Shown here: positions 46,285-58,915 of the stretch, one piece after another
Position numbering within the stretch: the first letter of the stretch is position 1
How the letters are laid out: each line of letters begins with the position of its first letter
NCBI GenBank assembly: GCA_030248065.1
Contig: JASAMV010008909.1
Location: forward strand, 1-64,000
Direction of reading: 5' to 3'
DNA from: Rhynchonema sp. JSB1_4
Lineage: Eukaryota > Nematoda > Chromadorea > Monhysterida > Xyalidae
Length of the DNA stretch: 64,000 nucleotides
Notes under the pieces: model-generated
The model's database searches: none
Seen by the model: only the letters and a program-made list of their open reading frames with translations
What the model was told of the DNA's origin: nothing
Position numbers and translations under genes: made by a program

Positions 46285-46440
46285 GTTCAGTCCCGGGGTA
46301 CAGGTTCCGGCCCGGCTGGAGCCTAAGCCTACACCTATAAATGGGTCACATATGCTTGGTCTGAATCGGCCGGGCCTGAAAAACTGGGACTGAAAAGGTC
46401 GGGCCTGAACTTCCGGGCCTGAAAAGTCGCGGAATATTCA
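46285..46440 (+). mobile_element. GGGCCTGAA element, copy 3
   Basis: Same internal order as copy 1 (ACGGTTCAGTCCCGGGG, CTAAGCCTACACCTATAAAT, GGGCCTGAAAAACTGGG, GCGGAATA). It ends 3 to 5 bases before the acceptor of the next exon. I could not find a matching 8-bp duplication here. Confidence 0.7.
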
Positions 46441-46443
46441 CAG

Positions 46444-47990
46444 GTGGAGGAACGGTGTGTCAGCCGTTGCCGCTGGGCAAGTGGAAACACAACGGTGCCA
46501 GTGCCTACGGCGCCGTGACAACTTCGAGCGTCGACCCGTTTACTTCGACGAAGGTTTACAACTCCGGAGACTCGTTCACGGTGGAGCTGGCCGATCCGAA
46601 TCTGGGAACCTGCAACATCTTGTGGTCTGTTGGTTGGCCCTCTGTTTACCGTTTTGGGAAAAGCTAGTCCAGTTTCAAAATTGGCTTCCCTTTTTCTCAG
46701 GTTTAGGCTTGGGCTTAGGCTTAGGCTTAGGCTTAGGCTTAGGCTTACTATTAGGCTTAGGCTTGAGCAAAATCTTGAGTCAACTCGTGAAATCGAAAAT
46801 TCGCGTTTTTTCTCTGTCAAGGCAACTGGACTAGCTTTTCCCAACATGCCTCTGTTTACCATCGGGAACAGGATGTTCCTCCGTGCAACACTATGTAATG
46901 TTCTTCTGTCTGATGTTGATGGTGTACTTGCTTGCTTGGCTTAAAGGTTCCTCAGCGGCTTCATGGGCACATTCAAATACACCGTACTGGAGCAGGCCAA
47001 CAAGGGAAGTGTGTTCTCTTGCGTCAACCAGGCCACCAGCTATGGCTACATCGACGCTAACGGATACGTCGGACAAAACGATCTTGCGGCGAGGTTCCCA
47101 GGTCTCTGCTACTTATAATTGTTTTTGAGCATATTTTTGCCGTGAGCCCAAGACTTGGTATAGCTGTGTTTTGACCAGGACACAACAACCGAGTTGCCTG
47201 CAGGCATTGCATGAGCGAGGCAAATTTTGCGGTAACGCAAATCTCAGAAACGCGAAATGTTGATCGCTGAAAAGAGACTTAGGCTTTCTGCGTTGTTTGA
47301 CGAAAAAGCCTCAGCGGAAAGCCAAACCTCCAGGCCACTCTGCTGTGGTGGAGTAACTGAGAAAGCTCCGAATAACCGCACTGGTAAATCATTAGGGTGT
47401 TTCCCAAAACTGCCCCCCGGGCGGTTACTTGGGATGAATATTTCATGGATTATTTGGGATATTTTTTTAATTTAAAATCTGAATCCCCAAGTAATTCCCG
47501 GGGCGGGGGGTGTTAACGACATTCTCCCGCTGTATTGGTCGCACAATGACTTACTTTGCAAAAATTGGTCCAATTTTTGCCCTGAATCGTGAAGCAGGAA
47601 TGTGAATGGAAAATGACGTTGCGTTGCGCGATCACACACAAAGAATTCAGTCAGTAACATGTTTCAGATCCGCAGCAACGTGGGTGCTCTGCCAGGTTAT
47701 TTTCAGGTGAAAATGTTTTGTAAGAATCACAAAGAGCACAGTGGTTAAGAGTGACTGAACGTGAAAATCAGGATTGATTTGACAAATTCTTATATGGCCA
47801 TTGTGCGACCAATGCCAATCGAATATTCATGAACAATGATACAGCTCTTACCATCGGCTGGCATCGCACGTTCACGCTGACGTGCACGAACGGTCAGTGG
47901 CAAGTCAACCACACCATCAGCAATGGTCCCGTCATTGACGGTATACTCTGCTACACGTACAACATGCCGTGCGCCGTCACCGACCCGTGA
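46444..47990 (+). CDS. Secreted protein, tandem paralogue 2, first exon not identified
   Basis: Exons 46444-46624, 46956-47101 and 47845-47990, with the same phases as paralogue 1. Shared features: GDSFTVEL against GDSFTLDW; the exon end NILW against ELW; a following FMG against FMD; and the last module FTLTCTNGQWQV with GILCY against FTMTCMADNTWQL with GIACN. Sequence identity is modest, so the duplication is old. A signal-peptide exon was not found; an ATG at about 46128 before a GTAAGC donor is in phase but gives only 9 residues. The gene may instead be a downstream part of paralogue 1 with an unrecognised splice. Confidence 0.65.
46652..46845. repeat. Telomere-type TTAGGC tract inside a foldback
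   Basis: At 46703-46768 are eleven hexamers in perfect register: eight exact TTAGGC, plus TTGGGC, TTACTA and TTGAGC. It is bracketed by inverted words (GGGAAAAGCTAGTCCAGTT near 46657 and its complement near 46824). It lies in an intron of paralogue 2. Confidence 0.85.
47413..47510. repeat. Short inverted repeat
   Basis: CCCCCCGGGCGGTTACTTGGG at the left is mirrored by CCCCAAGTAATTCCCGGGGC at the right, in the last intron of paralogue 2. Confidence 0.6.
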
Positions 47991-48767
47991 TCCCGCGTGA
48001 ACGCAGTCAAATACCCGTCAAATACCTAACTAAATGTTACCCGCCTGGGATTGTAAGCAATGGGCCGAATTCTCGAAAGTTTCAATTGCGCGCGCAAGCG
48101 AAATGGAATTCTCAAAACACGACAACCACGTGTAATGTATATAAAAGGGCAAACTACATCAACACGAGCCCGACTTCGAAGGTGGTGTGCATTCAAAACG
48201 AATAGAAAGAGAAAATCATCATGTTCGTATTATGTACTATTTGTATTATGCAGCGTGTAATATTTCGCATATCAGCAGCCACGTCTGAATGTTTCCATAT
48301 TCTGCCAGCTGCGAAACCGTGTTGATGTAGTTTGCCTATATATATTTTCAATTGGATTGCATAATCCGATTGTGCGCCAGAGAAAACGTTCTGCACATTG
48401 GTGCGTAAGGTCCATTTTACTCCAAAAATGTGCGTGTTTCACTGGCACAATTCGATTGCACAATTGAATTGTGCAAACGAAAGCTACCCGCTTGCGCACA
48501 AACGAGAATTCGACCAAATGTGCTGCGCAATATTGATTTTTTTGAAACGTTCAGCTAACGTTGTTGGAGAATTTTTGGGTAAACTTTCGCCACGAACATT
48601 TTGACGAACGAACGTTCGATTTTATTCGGTTTCTCACCGGGTCCGTATACTGCATAACTGCACTTTGTTTCATCACCCGTAACCGGCGAAAAGCTGGAGC
48701 ATGTGACCAAATTTATGATTTTATTTATTTACTTTTTCGTATGTTGGTGTAAACAAAATATTAGGTT
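47991..48767. other. Downstream of paralogue 2; no gene seen
   Basis: No exon or repeat recognised, although the words ACACGAGCCCG and CGAAGGTGG recur at 46017 and 48160, which suggests a small dispersed repeat. Confidence 0.4.
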
Positions 48768-49418
48768 GCAGACCTGTGCCGATCTATGTTTTTTTTTCTG
48801 GCAAAATCTGACCCCACAGGGGATGGGTTTTTTTGAAAAATTTGAAAAAATATGATTTTCGATTTTAGGCCTAAAAATTGGTGTAGGGGTCCTCCGGGAG
48901 GCCTGAAACAAGAATCTGCGGAGAGATGTTTCAAAAATTGATACAGCGTGCCAGCAGATGTTTCAAAAAATGATGAATCGAAACATTTTTGGGTCAAATT
49001 GAGTCTGATGCAAGCCGACAATATTCTGACCCAAACTGAATTTCACCCAAAAATGTTTCGATTCGTCATTTTCTGAAACATCTGCTGGCACGCTTGTCAA
49101 TATCTGAAACACGTCACCGCACGCCCACGTGCACAGTCTGATGCAAGCCGACAATTCTGACCCAAACTGAATTTGACCCAAAAATGTTTCGATTTGCCAT
49201 TTTTGAAACATCTGCGGGTACGCGTGTTAGTATTTGAAACATCTCAAAGCACGCCACCGCACGCCCACGTACACAGGTCTGATGCAAGCCGACCATTCCC
49301 AGCACAAACAAACAAATTCCATTTTTTTCAAAAAAACCCATTAGGTAGTAAACCCGCCCCTGTGGGGTCAGATTTTGCCAGAAAAAAACCATAGATCGGC
49401 ACAGGTCTGGGTTAATGC
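48768..49418. mobile_element. Foldback with a duplicated inner unit
   Basis: Outer arms share CAGACCTGTGCCGATCTATG, CTGGCAAAATCTGACCCCAC and their complements. Inside, a unit of about 125 bp with CCAAAAATGTTTCGATT and GATGCAAGCCGAC words occurs twice directly, plus an inverted part. No coding capacity. Confidence 0.8.
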
Positions 49419-49516
49419 CTTCATTGTTGTCACTCGACTGTGATCTTTACCCTCGAACAAATTTTTAACCACGAAATTTTATTGGGATGTTGGCAAACTG
49501 TGTGTGTGTTGTCTTG

Positions 49517-49698
49517 GTATACTCTGGCAATTCTTTTGGGAGAAACATTTCAACCGCGTTGCCTGATCCGTAAAGCACATTATGCGTGCACTGGCCAAAG
49601 AAGTCACGCGACCGCTATAGCCAGTGCACGCATCATGCGCTTTACGAATCAGGCAACGCGTTTGAAAAGTTTCTCCCAAAAGAATTGTAAGAGTATAC
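49517..49698. mobile_element. Foldback MITE, GTATACTCTGGCAATTC ends
   Basis: A compact, nearly complete version of the family at 34733-35128. Arms about 80 bp hold TTTTGGGAGAAAC and GCGTTGCCTGATCCGTAAAG. Loop about 20 bases. Confidence 0.85.
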
Positions 49699-49911
49699 GT
49701 CAGGTGATTCATGCCAACATTAGAACAGCATGCCAACATGCCAACAGCAACCATTAGAAATACAAAAAATTACATTCGTTTGCCGCCCCGGTATGATATC
49801 AGTGCGCTTGGTCTAACCACGTAAATTGAAAGCTTTTCCGCGTGTGCCAGCAACAACCAATGAAAAGACACAAAATAAGCCGCACAGATGTACAGACACA
49901 AAGTCCACAGA

Positions 49912-50270
49912 TCACAGAACTATACAGTACACAGATTGATCAGTATGCTTCAGGTAGACAAAACTGCGCTCATCAGAAAAAAATATAGATTTGCATCCAA
50001 TGGGTGAGTCTTTAAAGTTTATTATTATTTGCATCCAAATGTTTTTAAAAATCTGTTGTGAACGCAAAATGCCGCACCTTGCCTGGTACACATGCCCGTC
50101 AGAAAGGACCGCACCGAGAGATTCATCGGTACCGTTTTTGCGGCGTGTATGATTGTCCACGACTATTCCCGTTGACGCCGACGTCGACGATGTCCGTTGA
50201 CGGCTGGAATACAGCCTTGCGTTGGCGATGGGGTTCGACACCCTGTCTTTGTAAATCACCTTTTTTGATA
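49912..50270 (-). pseudogene. Possible Tc1/mariner-type transposase fragment
   Basis: The minus-strand frame contains SIFFSDERSFVYL, matching the second catalytic motif of Tc1/mariner transposases (FSDE followed by F), some 35 residues before a stop at 49912. About 80 residues upstream are basic but not clearly recognisable. The segment is short, so it is at best a decayed relic. Confidence 0.45.
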
Positions 50271-50818
50271 AAGAGCCATCACCACAGGGTCAAAAAAGCA
50301 TCAATTGTTTTCGTGCCAGGCTCACGGCTGCGCAACTAGACATGAGCAAAACATGCGCAGCCGTGCTGGAAACATACATAAGTTTTCACAACTTACAAGC
50401 AGAAAAATATAAAAATGCACGACCAAGCAAGCTGACAAACACAAACGTGCACAACCAAGCTGAAAAACATAAACGTGCAAACCACTCACCGCAAAAGTTC
50501 AGTGACTAGAACATTTTGTCGAGTTTTTGGTGATGGACACCAAGTGCGCCCCCCACCCCTGGATCGGGGACTGCATAAATGCTCCGAGCCGACCACAGGG
50601 GAGGGGTGCACCCTCAGCAGCATTCCACATGGCCGGATGTGCATCCTCGGGTGGCCTGATAGGCGCAGGCGCGATCCTGGAATGGCAAGGGGAATGGTTT
50701 GATTTGTGCGCAGCCAGTCACCTGCCATTGTGAGTGTCCCTTTCAAGTTAAGTGTTGGGTTAAGGTATGGCCCGCTGTTGCAACGAAACATAGTTGAATT
50801 CTCAGGGAAGGTACTCAG
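50271..50818. other. Sequence flanking the satellite; no gene seen
   Basis: 50486-50700 is GC-richer and open on both strands for a while, but I see no domain, and on the minus strand its longest frame simply runs on from the satellite. Confidence 0.4.
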
Positions 50819-53800
50819 GTCATTGACACAAGTTTGATACAAGAACCCCGCAGGAAACCATGTTCGCAAAAATAGTGCATGTTCGCGGTGCTCGAAAGCA
50901 TGCGAACCGAACGCATACTTGCGACACACCGAGAGCATGTCTAATTCACAGCATGGTTCCATGTGGAATTCCTTCTGTCCACACTTTATACCCGGGTCAT
51001 TGACACAAGTTTGATACAAGAACCCCGCAGGAAACCATGTTCGCAAAAATAGTGCATGTTCGCGGTGCTCGAAAGCATGCGAACCGAACGCCCAATCGCA
51101 ACCCCGAACGCATACTTGCGACACACCGAGAGCACGTCTAATTCACAGCATGTTTCCATGTGGAATTCCTTCTGTCCACACCTTATACCCGGGTCATTGA
51201 CACAAGTTTGATACAAGAACCCCGCAGGAAACCATGTTCGCAAAAATAGTGCATGTTCGCGGTGCTCGAAAGCATGCGAACCGAACGCCCAATCGCAACC
51301 CCGAACGCATACTTGCGACACACCGAGAGCATGTCTAATTCACAGCATGGTTCCATGTAGAATTCCTTCTGTCCACACTTTATACCCGGGTCATTGACAC
51401 AAGTTTGATACAAGAACCCCGCAGGAAACCATGTTCGCAAAAATAGTGCATGTTTGCGGTGCTCGAAAGCATGCGAACCGAACGCCCAATCGCAACCCCG
51501 AACGCATACTTGCGACACACCGAGAGCATGTCTAATTCACAGCATGGTTCCATGTAGAATTCCTTCTGTCCACACTTTATACCCGGGTCATTGACACAAG
51601 TTTGATACAAGAACCCCGCAGGAAACCATGTTCGCAAAAATAGTGCATGTTCGCGGTGCTCGAAAGCATGCGAACCGAACGCCCAATCGCAACCCCGAAC
51701 GCATACTTGCGACACACACCGAGAGCATGTCTAATTCACAGCATGGTTCCATGTGGAATTCCTTCTGTCCACACTTTATACCTGGGTCATTGACACAAGT
51801 TTGATACAAGAACCCCGCAGGAAACCATGTTCGCAAAAATAGTGCATGTTCGCGGTGCTCGAAAGCATGCGAATCGAACGCCCAATCGCAACCCCGAACG
51901 CATGCTTGCGACACACACCGAGAGCACGTCTAATTCACAGCATGGTTCCATGTAGAATTCCTTCTGTCCACACTTTATACCCGGGTCATTGACACAAGTT
52001 TGATACAAGAACCCCGCAGGAAACCATGTTCGCAAAAATAGTGCATGTTTGCGGTGCTCGAAAGCATGCGAACCGAACGCCCAATCGCAACCCCGAACGC
52101 ATACTTGCGACACACACCGAGAGCATGTCTAATTCACAGCATGGTTCCATGTGGAATTCCTTCTGTCCACACTTTATACCTGGGTCATTGACACAAGTTT
52201 GATACAAGAACCCCGCAGGAAACCATGTTCGCAAAAATAGTGCATGTTCGCGGTGCTCGAAAGCATGCGAATCGAACGCCCAATCGCAACCCCGAACGCA
52301 TGCTTGCGACACACACCGAGAGCACGTCTAATTCACAGCATGTTTCCATGTGGAATTCCTTCTGTCCACACTTTATACCCGGGCATTGACACAAGTTTGA
52401 TACAAGAACCCCGCAGGAAACCATGTTCGCAAAAATAGTGCATGTTCGCGGTGCTCGAAAGCATGCGAACCGAACGCCCAATCGCAACCCCGAACGCATA
52501 CTTGCGACACACCGAGAGCATGTCTAATTCACAGCATGTTTCCATGTGGAATTCCTTCTGTCCACACTTTATACCCGGGTCATTGACACAAGTTTGATAC
52601 AAGAACCCCGCAGGAAACCATGTTCGCAAAAATAGTGCATGTTCGCGGTGCTCGAAAGCATGCGAACCGAACGCCCAATCGCAACCCCGAACGCATACTT
52701 GCGACACACCGAGAGCATGTCTAATTCACAGCATGGTTCCATGTGGAATTCCTTCTGTCCACACTTTATACCCGGGTCATTGACACAAGTTTGATACAAG
52801 AACCCCGCAGGAAACCATGTTCGCAAAAATAGTGCATGTTCGCGGTGCTCGAAAGCATGCGAACCGAACGCCCAATCGCAACCCCGAACGCATACTTGCG
52901 ACACACCGAGAGCATGTCTAATTCACAGCATGTTTCCATGTGGAATTCCTTCTGTCCACACTTTATACCCGGGTCATTGACACAAGTTTGATACAAGAAC
53001 CCCGCAGGAAACCATGTTCGCAAAAATAGTGCATGTTCGCGGTGCTCGAAAGCATGCGAACCGAACGCCCAATCGCAACCCCGAACGCATACTTGCGACA
53101 CACCGAGAGCATGTCTAATTCCACAGCATGTTTCCATGTGGAATTCCTTCTGTCCACACTTTATACCCGGGTCATTGACACAAGTTTGATACAAGAACCC
53201 CGCAGGAAACCATGTTCGCAAAAATAGTGCATGTTCGCGGTGCTCGAAAGCATGCGAACCGAACGCCCAATCGCAACCCCGAACGCATACTTGCGACACA
53301 CCGAGAGCATGTCTAATTCCACAGCATGTTTCCATGTGGAATTCCTTCTGTCCACACTTTATACCCGGGTCATTGACACAAGTTTGATACAAGAACCCCG
53401 CAGGAAACCATGTTCGCAAAAATAGTGCATGTTCGCGGTGCTCGAAAGCATGCGAACCGAACGCCCAATCGCAACCCCGAACGCATACTTGCGACACACC
53501 GAGAGCATGTCTAATTCACAGCATGTTTCCATGTGGAATTCCTTCTGTCCACACTTTATACCCGGGTCATTGACACAAGTTTGATACAAGAACCCCGCAG
53601 GAAACCATGTTCGCAAAAATAGTGCATGTTCGCGGTGCTCGAAAGCATGCGAACCGAACGCCCAATCGCAACCCCGAACGCATACTTGCGACACACCGAG
53701 AGCATGTCTAATTCCACAGCATGTTTCCATGTGGAATTCCTTCTGTCCACACTTTATACCCGGGTCATTGACACAAGTTTGATACAAGAACCCCGCAGGA

Positions 53801-56720
53801 AACCATGTTCGCAAAAATAGTGCATGTTCGCGGTGCTCGAAAGCATGCGAACCGAACGCCCAATCGCAACCCCGAACGCATACTTGCGACACACCGAGAG
53901 CATGTCTAATTCACAGCATGTTTCCATGTGGAATTCCTTCTGTCCACACTTTATACCCGGGTCATTGACACAAGTTTGATACAAGAACCCCGCAGGAAAC
54001 CATGTTCGCAAAAATAGTCCATGTTCGCGGTGCTCGAAAGCATGCGAACCGAACGCCCAATCGCAACCCCGAACGCATACTTGCGACACACCGAGAGCAT
54101 GTCTAATTCCACAGCATGTTTCCATGTGGAATTCCTTCTGTCCACACTTTATACCCGGGTCATTGACACAAGTTTGATACAAGAACCCCGCAGGAAACCA
54201 TGTTCGCAAAAATAGTGCATGTTCGCGGTGCTCGAAAGCATGCGAACCGAACGCCCAATCGCAACCCCGAACGCATACTTGCGACACACCGAGAGCATGT
54301 CTAATTCCACAGCATGTTTCCATGTGGAATTCCTTCTGTCCACACTTTATACCCGGGTCATTGACACAAGTTTGATACAAGAACCCCGCAGGAAACCATG
54401 TTTGCAAAAATAGTCCATGTTCGCGTTGCTCGAAAGCATGCGAACCGAACGCCCAATCGCAACCCCGAACGCATACTTGCGACACACCGAGAGCATGTCT
54501 AATTCACAGCATGTTTCCATGTGGAATTCCTTCTGTCCACACTTTATACCCGGGTCATTGACACAAGTTTGATACAAGAACCCCGCAGGAAACCATGTTC
54601 GCAAAAATAGTGCATGTTCGCGGTGCTCGAAAGCATGCGAACCGAACGCCCAATCGCAACCCCGAACGCATACTTGCGACACACCGAGAGCATGTCTAAT
54701 TCCACAGCATGTTTCCATGTGGAATTCCTTCTGTCCACACTTTATACCCGGGTCATTGACACAAGTTTGATACAAGAACCCCGCAGGAAACCATGTTCGC
54801 AAAAATAGTGCATGTTCGCGGTGCTCGAAAGCATGCGAACCGAACGCCCAATCGCAACCCCGAACGCATACTTGCGACACACCGAGAGCATGTCTAATTC
54901 CACAGCATGTTTCCATGTGGAATTCCTTCTGTCCACACTTTATACCCGGGTCATTGACACAAGTTTGATACAAGAACCCCGCAGGAAACCATGTTCGCAA
55001 AAATAGTCCATGTTCGCGGTGCTCGAAAGCATGCGAACCGAACGCCCAATCGCAACCCCGAACGCATACTTGCGACACACCGAGAGCATGTCTAATTCCA
55101 CAGCATGTTTCCATGTGGAATTCCTTCTGTCCACACTTTATACCCGGGTCATTGACACAAGTTTGATACAAGAACCCCGCAGGAAACCATGTTCGCAAAA
55201 ATAGTCCATGTTCGCGGTGCTCGAAAGCATGCGAACCGAACGCCCAATCGCAACCCCGAACGCATACTTGCGACACACCGAGAGCATGTCTAATTCCACA
55301 GCATGTTTCCATGTGGAATTCCTTCTGTCCACACTTTATACCCGGGTCATTGACACAAGTTTGATACAAGAACCCCGCAGGAAACCATGTTCGCAAAAAT
55401 AGTCCATGTTCGCGGTGCTCGAAAGCATGCGAACCGAACGCCCAATCGCAACCCCGAACGCATACTTGCGACACACCGAGAGCATGTCTAATTCCACAGC
55501 ATGTTTCCATGTGGAATTCCTTCTGTCCACACTTTATACCCGGGTCATTGACACAAGTTTGATACAAGAACCCCGCAGGAAACCATGTTCGCAAAAATAG
55601 TCCATGTTCGCGGTGCTCGAAAGCATGCGAACCGAACGCCCAATCGCAACCCCGAACGCATACTTGCGACACACCGAGAGCATGTCTAATTCCACAGCAT
55701 GTTTCCATGTGGAATTCCTTCTGTCCACACTTTATACCCGGGTCATTGACACAAGTTTGATACAAGAACCCCGCAGGAAACCATGTTCGCAAAAATAGTC
55801 CATGTTCGCGGTGCTCGAAAGCATGCGAACCGAACGCCCAATCGCAACCCCGAACGCATACTTGCGACACACCGAGAGCATGTCTAATTCCACAGCATGT
55901 TTCCATGTGGAATTCCTTCTGTCCACACTTTATACCCGGGTCATTGACACAAGTTTGATACAAGAACCCCGCAGGAAACCATGTTCGCAAAAATAGTCCA
56001 TGTTCGCGGTGCTCGAAAGCATGCGAACCGAACGCCCAATCGCAACCCCGAACGCATACTTGCGACACACCGAGAGCATGTCTAATTCCACAGCATGTTT
56101 CCATGTGGAATTCCTTCTGTCCACACTTTATACCCGGGTCATTGACACAAGTTTGATACAAGAACCCCGCAGGAAACCATGTTCGCAAAAATAGTCCATG
56201 TTCGCGGTGCTCGAAAGCATGCGAACCGAACGCCCAATCGCAACCCCGAACGCATACTTGCGACACACCGAGAGCATGTCTAATTCCACAGCATGTTTCC
56301 ATGTGGAATTCCTTCTGTCCACACTTTATACCCGGGTCATTGACACAAGTTTGATACAAGAACCCCGCAGGAAACCATGTTCGCAAAAATAGTCCATGTT
56401 CGCGGTGCTCGAAAGCATGCGAACCGAACGCCCAATCGCAACCCCGAACGCATACTTGCGACACACCGAGAGCATGTCTAATTCCACAGCATGTTTCCAT
56501 GTGGAATTCCTTCTGTCCACACTTTATACCCGGGTCATTGACACGTTTGATACAAGAACCCCGCAGGAAACCATGTTTGCAAAAATAGTCCATGTTCGCG
56601 GTGCTCGAAAGCATGCGAACCGAACGCCCAATCGCAACCCCGAACGCATACTTGCGACACACCGAGAGCATGTCTAATTCCACTGCATGTTTCCATGTGG
56701 AGCTCCTTCTGTGTCCACAG
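50819..56720. repeat. Satellite array, thirty units of 197-198 bp
   Basis: Unit starts, taken at GTCATTGACACAAG, are 50819, 50996, 51193, 51390, 51587, 51786, 51985, 52184, 52383, 52579, 52776, 52973, 53171, 53369, 53566, 53764, 53961, 54159, 54357, 54554, 54752, 54950, 55148, 55346, 55544, 55742, 55940, 56138, 56336 and 56534. Lengths are 196-199 up to 52973, a mix of 197 and 198 to 54554, then 198 throughout; the first unit is 177 (20 bases missing). Right-hand units are nearly identical and share GTCCATG, while left-hand units carry more differences. The last unit decays after 56690. Unit length 198 is a multiple of three, so long open frames arise on the minus strand. Confidence 0.97.
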
Positions 56721-58829
56721 TCTTCATTCAGGTTCCTGGTAAGCATTGTATTCCAGTTTCGGTGCACTGGGTATGTGTATATGTTGCAGATAAAAGTGTT
56801 ATCAAACAAAACAGTGACATACCTGCTGTCTGAGTGGGGGACGGGGGTGTTTGTATACCTAGCTATCTACTTGTTTTGAAACATCATCCGCGGGAAACCC
56901 AACGATGGCCGTTTTTGGTGATCACATCGTGTGTGGACGCAGTGGGCGCATTGAACGGCTGAAATAATTGAATGGTTATGATAATTTGATTATTACATAG
57001 TGCTTTCATTTATCATGCCAGTTGCAATAATTGGCTGATTAGGTTTCAAAAACATGAAGACATTTTGTGTATGCCTTTTGTGTAAGACAGCACTTCTGGC
57101 GTTTTGTGAAAACATTTTACTCAATTAGAGCCCCCGGGTTCTCTTCGAAAGAAAACACATGGATATTGACATTTCTGGAACACATCGGAGTGCTGTACTT
57201 TGTGTGGGCTGCATGTGGAAAACTAGGATATCTTGTTTTCGGGAAGAATTATTTTAAAAAACCAAGCCATGACCAACCAATCATCGCTGTCAACCGGCAG
57301 ACAACATTCAGATGCAAAAGTCAATGAATTGCCTTGTTGAATCAGGGATGGCGCCCAAGTGTAATTATGTTGTTCAATTAGTGGAATGCATAATTTTGGC
57401 TTTGTGGATTTTAAAAATTTTCATCTGAAATCGCCGAGGCGCCGCGCGCATGCGTGAAGGATGGGAAAAGGGCAAGGGCAAACAGAGAGGAATGAAGCAT
57501 CACAGAACAAAACAGAGAACAAGCAAACATTCCGGCCGGAATATGAGGCAAATAGCATGAACAGATGAACCATGATCATGGTGGAATGAGGGGACATGAA
57601 GCAAGTCGACAATAATGGAGAAACAAGAAGGAAAGACACGTGGACTGGGGCAGGGCGCAGCGCAGCAGCAAAGCAACAATCTGTGCGAACATAGTGGAAA
57701 TAAATGAAGGGCGAAGAAAGAGGGGAGACAAATCACGAGCAGAACCCACCCATCGAGCTGACAGGACAAGGATTAAGCGCTTAAAAACAAACCCGAACAG
57801 CAGTCTCATACAGGGACAGGTAGGCCAGGCCAGGACATCTTTTCTTAACACGCAGCAAAGAGACATATGTACACGTGTGAAAGCATAAAAATGATCCGCA
57901 GTGGGGGAACTGAGAGCGTGTTCGCACATACAGTGTGTGAAATGTGTTCGGAAAACATCTTGGTTTTGCTGTGCCCGTTTGAGTCGAAGAACAAGAGTGA
58001 TCAAGTTCTGCGACAAAAGTAGGTTTGTGTGTTCAAGCGCACCGACCGCAAGAAGGACACTTTATAGATTCCAACTATAAACTCAGTTTTGCACGACGGT
58101 CAAACTTTGCGTCACAGGGCTTGATTTATGTCGCATTTTAGAGACGCATCCCCCCAGATACAAAGCACTCCGGTCAATGTGTGGTCAACTTTTTTTGACA
58201 AAAAAATAACCAGCAAAGATAATACCGTTGTGTGTTGCCTGCCTGCTGGTCTGTGTGTGCACAATGAAACCGAGCTTTGCTGACCTTATGCCCTGTTGCG
58301 CAGTGTGTTGTGCTGTTTTTTGTTTGCAACAAACTGGGGAGGGGTTGATCCAGATCATCATTCTGGTTAGAGTTCTTTGATCATGAATTGTGGGCGCGGA
58401 TAACTGTTTGGACGTCAACGCACCCGGACCGAAATGACAGTTTTTGATGGGTATGGTCTCGAATGACACTTCAAACGCAATATGCCTTGTTTGAAACATG
58501 CGTGCACGTTGTTCACTCGCGCTGTTTATGATAATACGATAGAAAATTTGCTGCTGTGGAATGGTACACGTGCATCATAGCATCATACAGTATGCAGAAT
58601 GCGGCAGGTCAAACCACAGTCATCAAGACACAGACAAAACAAGTGTCATATGCAAATTGGCAGAGCTTTCGCCAGCTGAGGGACACATTCATTGAAAATA
58701 ATGAGCCAATTGGTGTATATGTCCACGGGTCACTCGCCCCGGTGTCCCGTTTTCGGGTGGCACAACCCCCAAACTTGGTGTGAGATCTGCAGCAGGCCAA
58801 TGACACGATTATAGGCTAATAGTTTTGTC
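56721..58829. other. Intergenic, no recognisable gene
   Basis: One TGAAACATCA decamer at 56877. Open stretches at 57067-57327 and 57576-58016 have no domain I know and poor splice context. Confidence 0.45.
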
Positions 58830-58915
58830 GTCAAATCAGACAATAATACATGAGCCCCAAATGAGCGCGAGAAATAATACATGTGATTTGACGCGGTGAT
58901 TTGACGACATTACCA
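58830..58915. repeat. Inverted repeat related to 20385-20830
   Basis: TCGTCAAATCA at the left and TGATTTGACGA at the right, with GAGCCCCAAATGAGCGCGAG between them, a word also found (inverted) at about 20456. Confidence 0.55.

Noticed and set aside
50819..56720. CRISPR-like array
   Set aside because: The repeats are contiguous 197-198-bp units without unique spacers, in a eukaryotic genome.
54347..56809. An 820-codon minus-strand open frame
   Set aside because: It is produced by the 198-bp satellite, whose unit is a multiple of three. Other frames on both strands are also largely open, and left-hand units of 197 or 199 bp destroy the frame.
57576..58016. A 146-codon minus-strand frame rich in Cys and Leu
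   Set aside because: Composition follows the purine-rich plus strand, and no domain or signal peptide is convincing.
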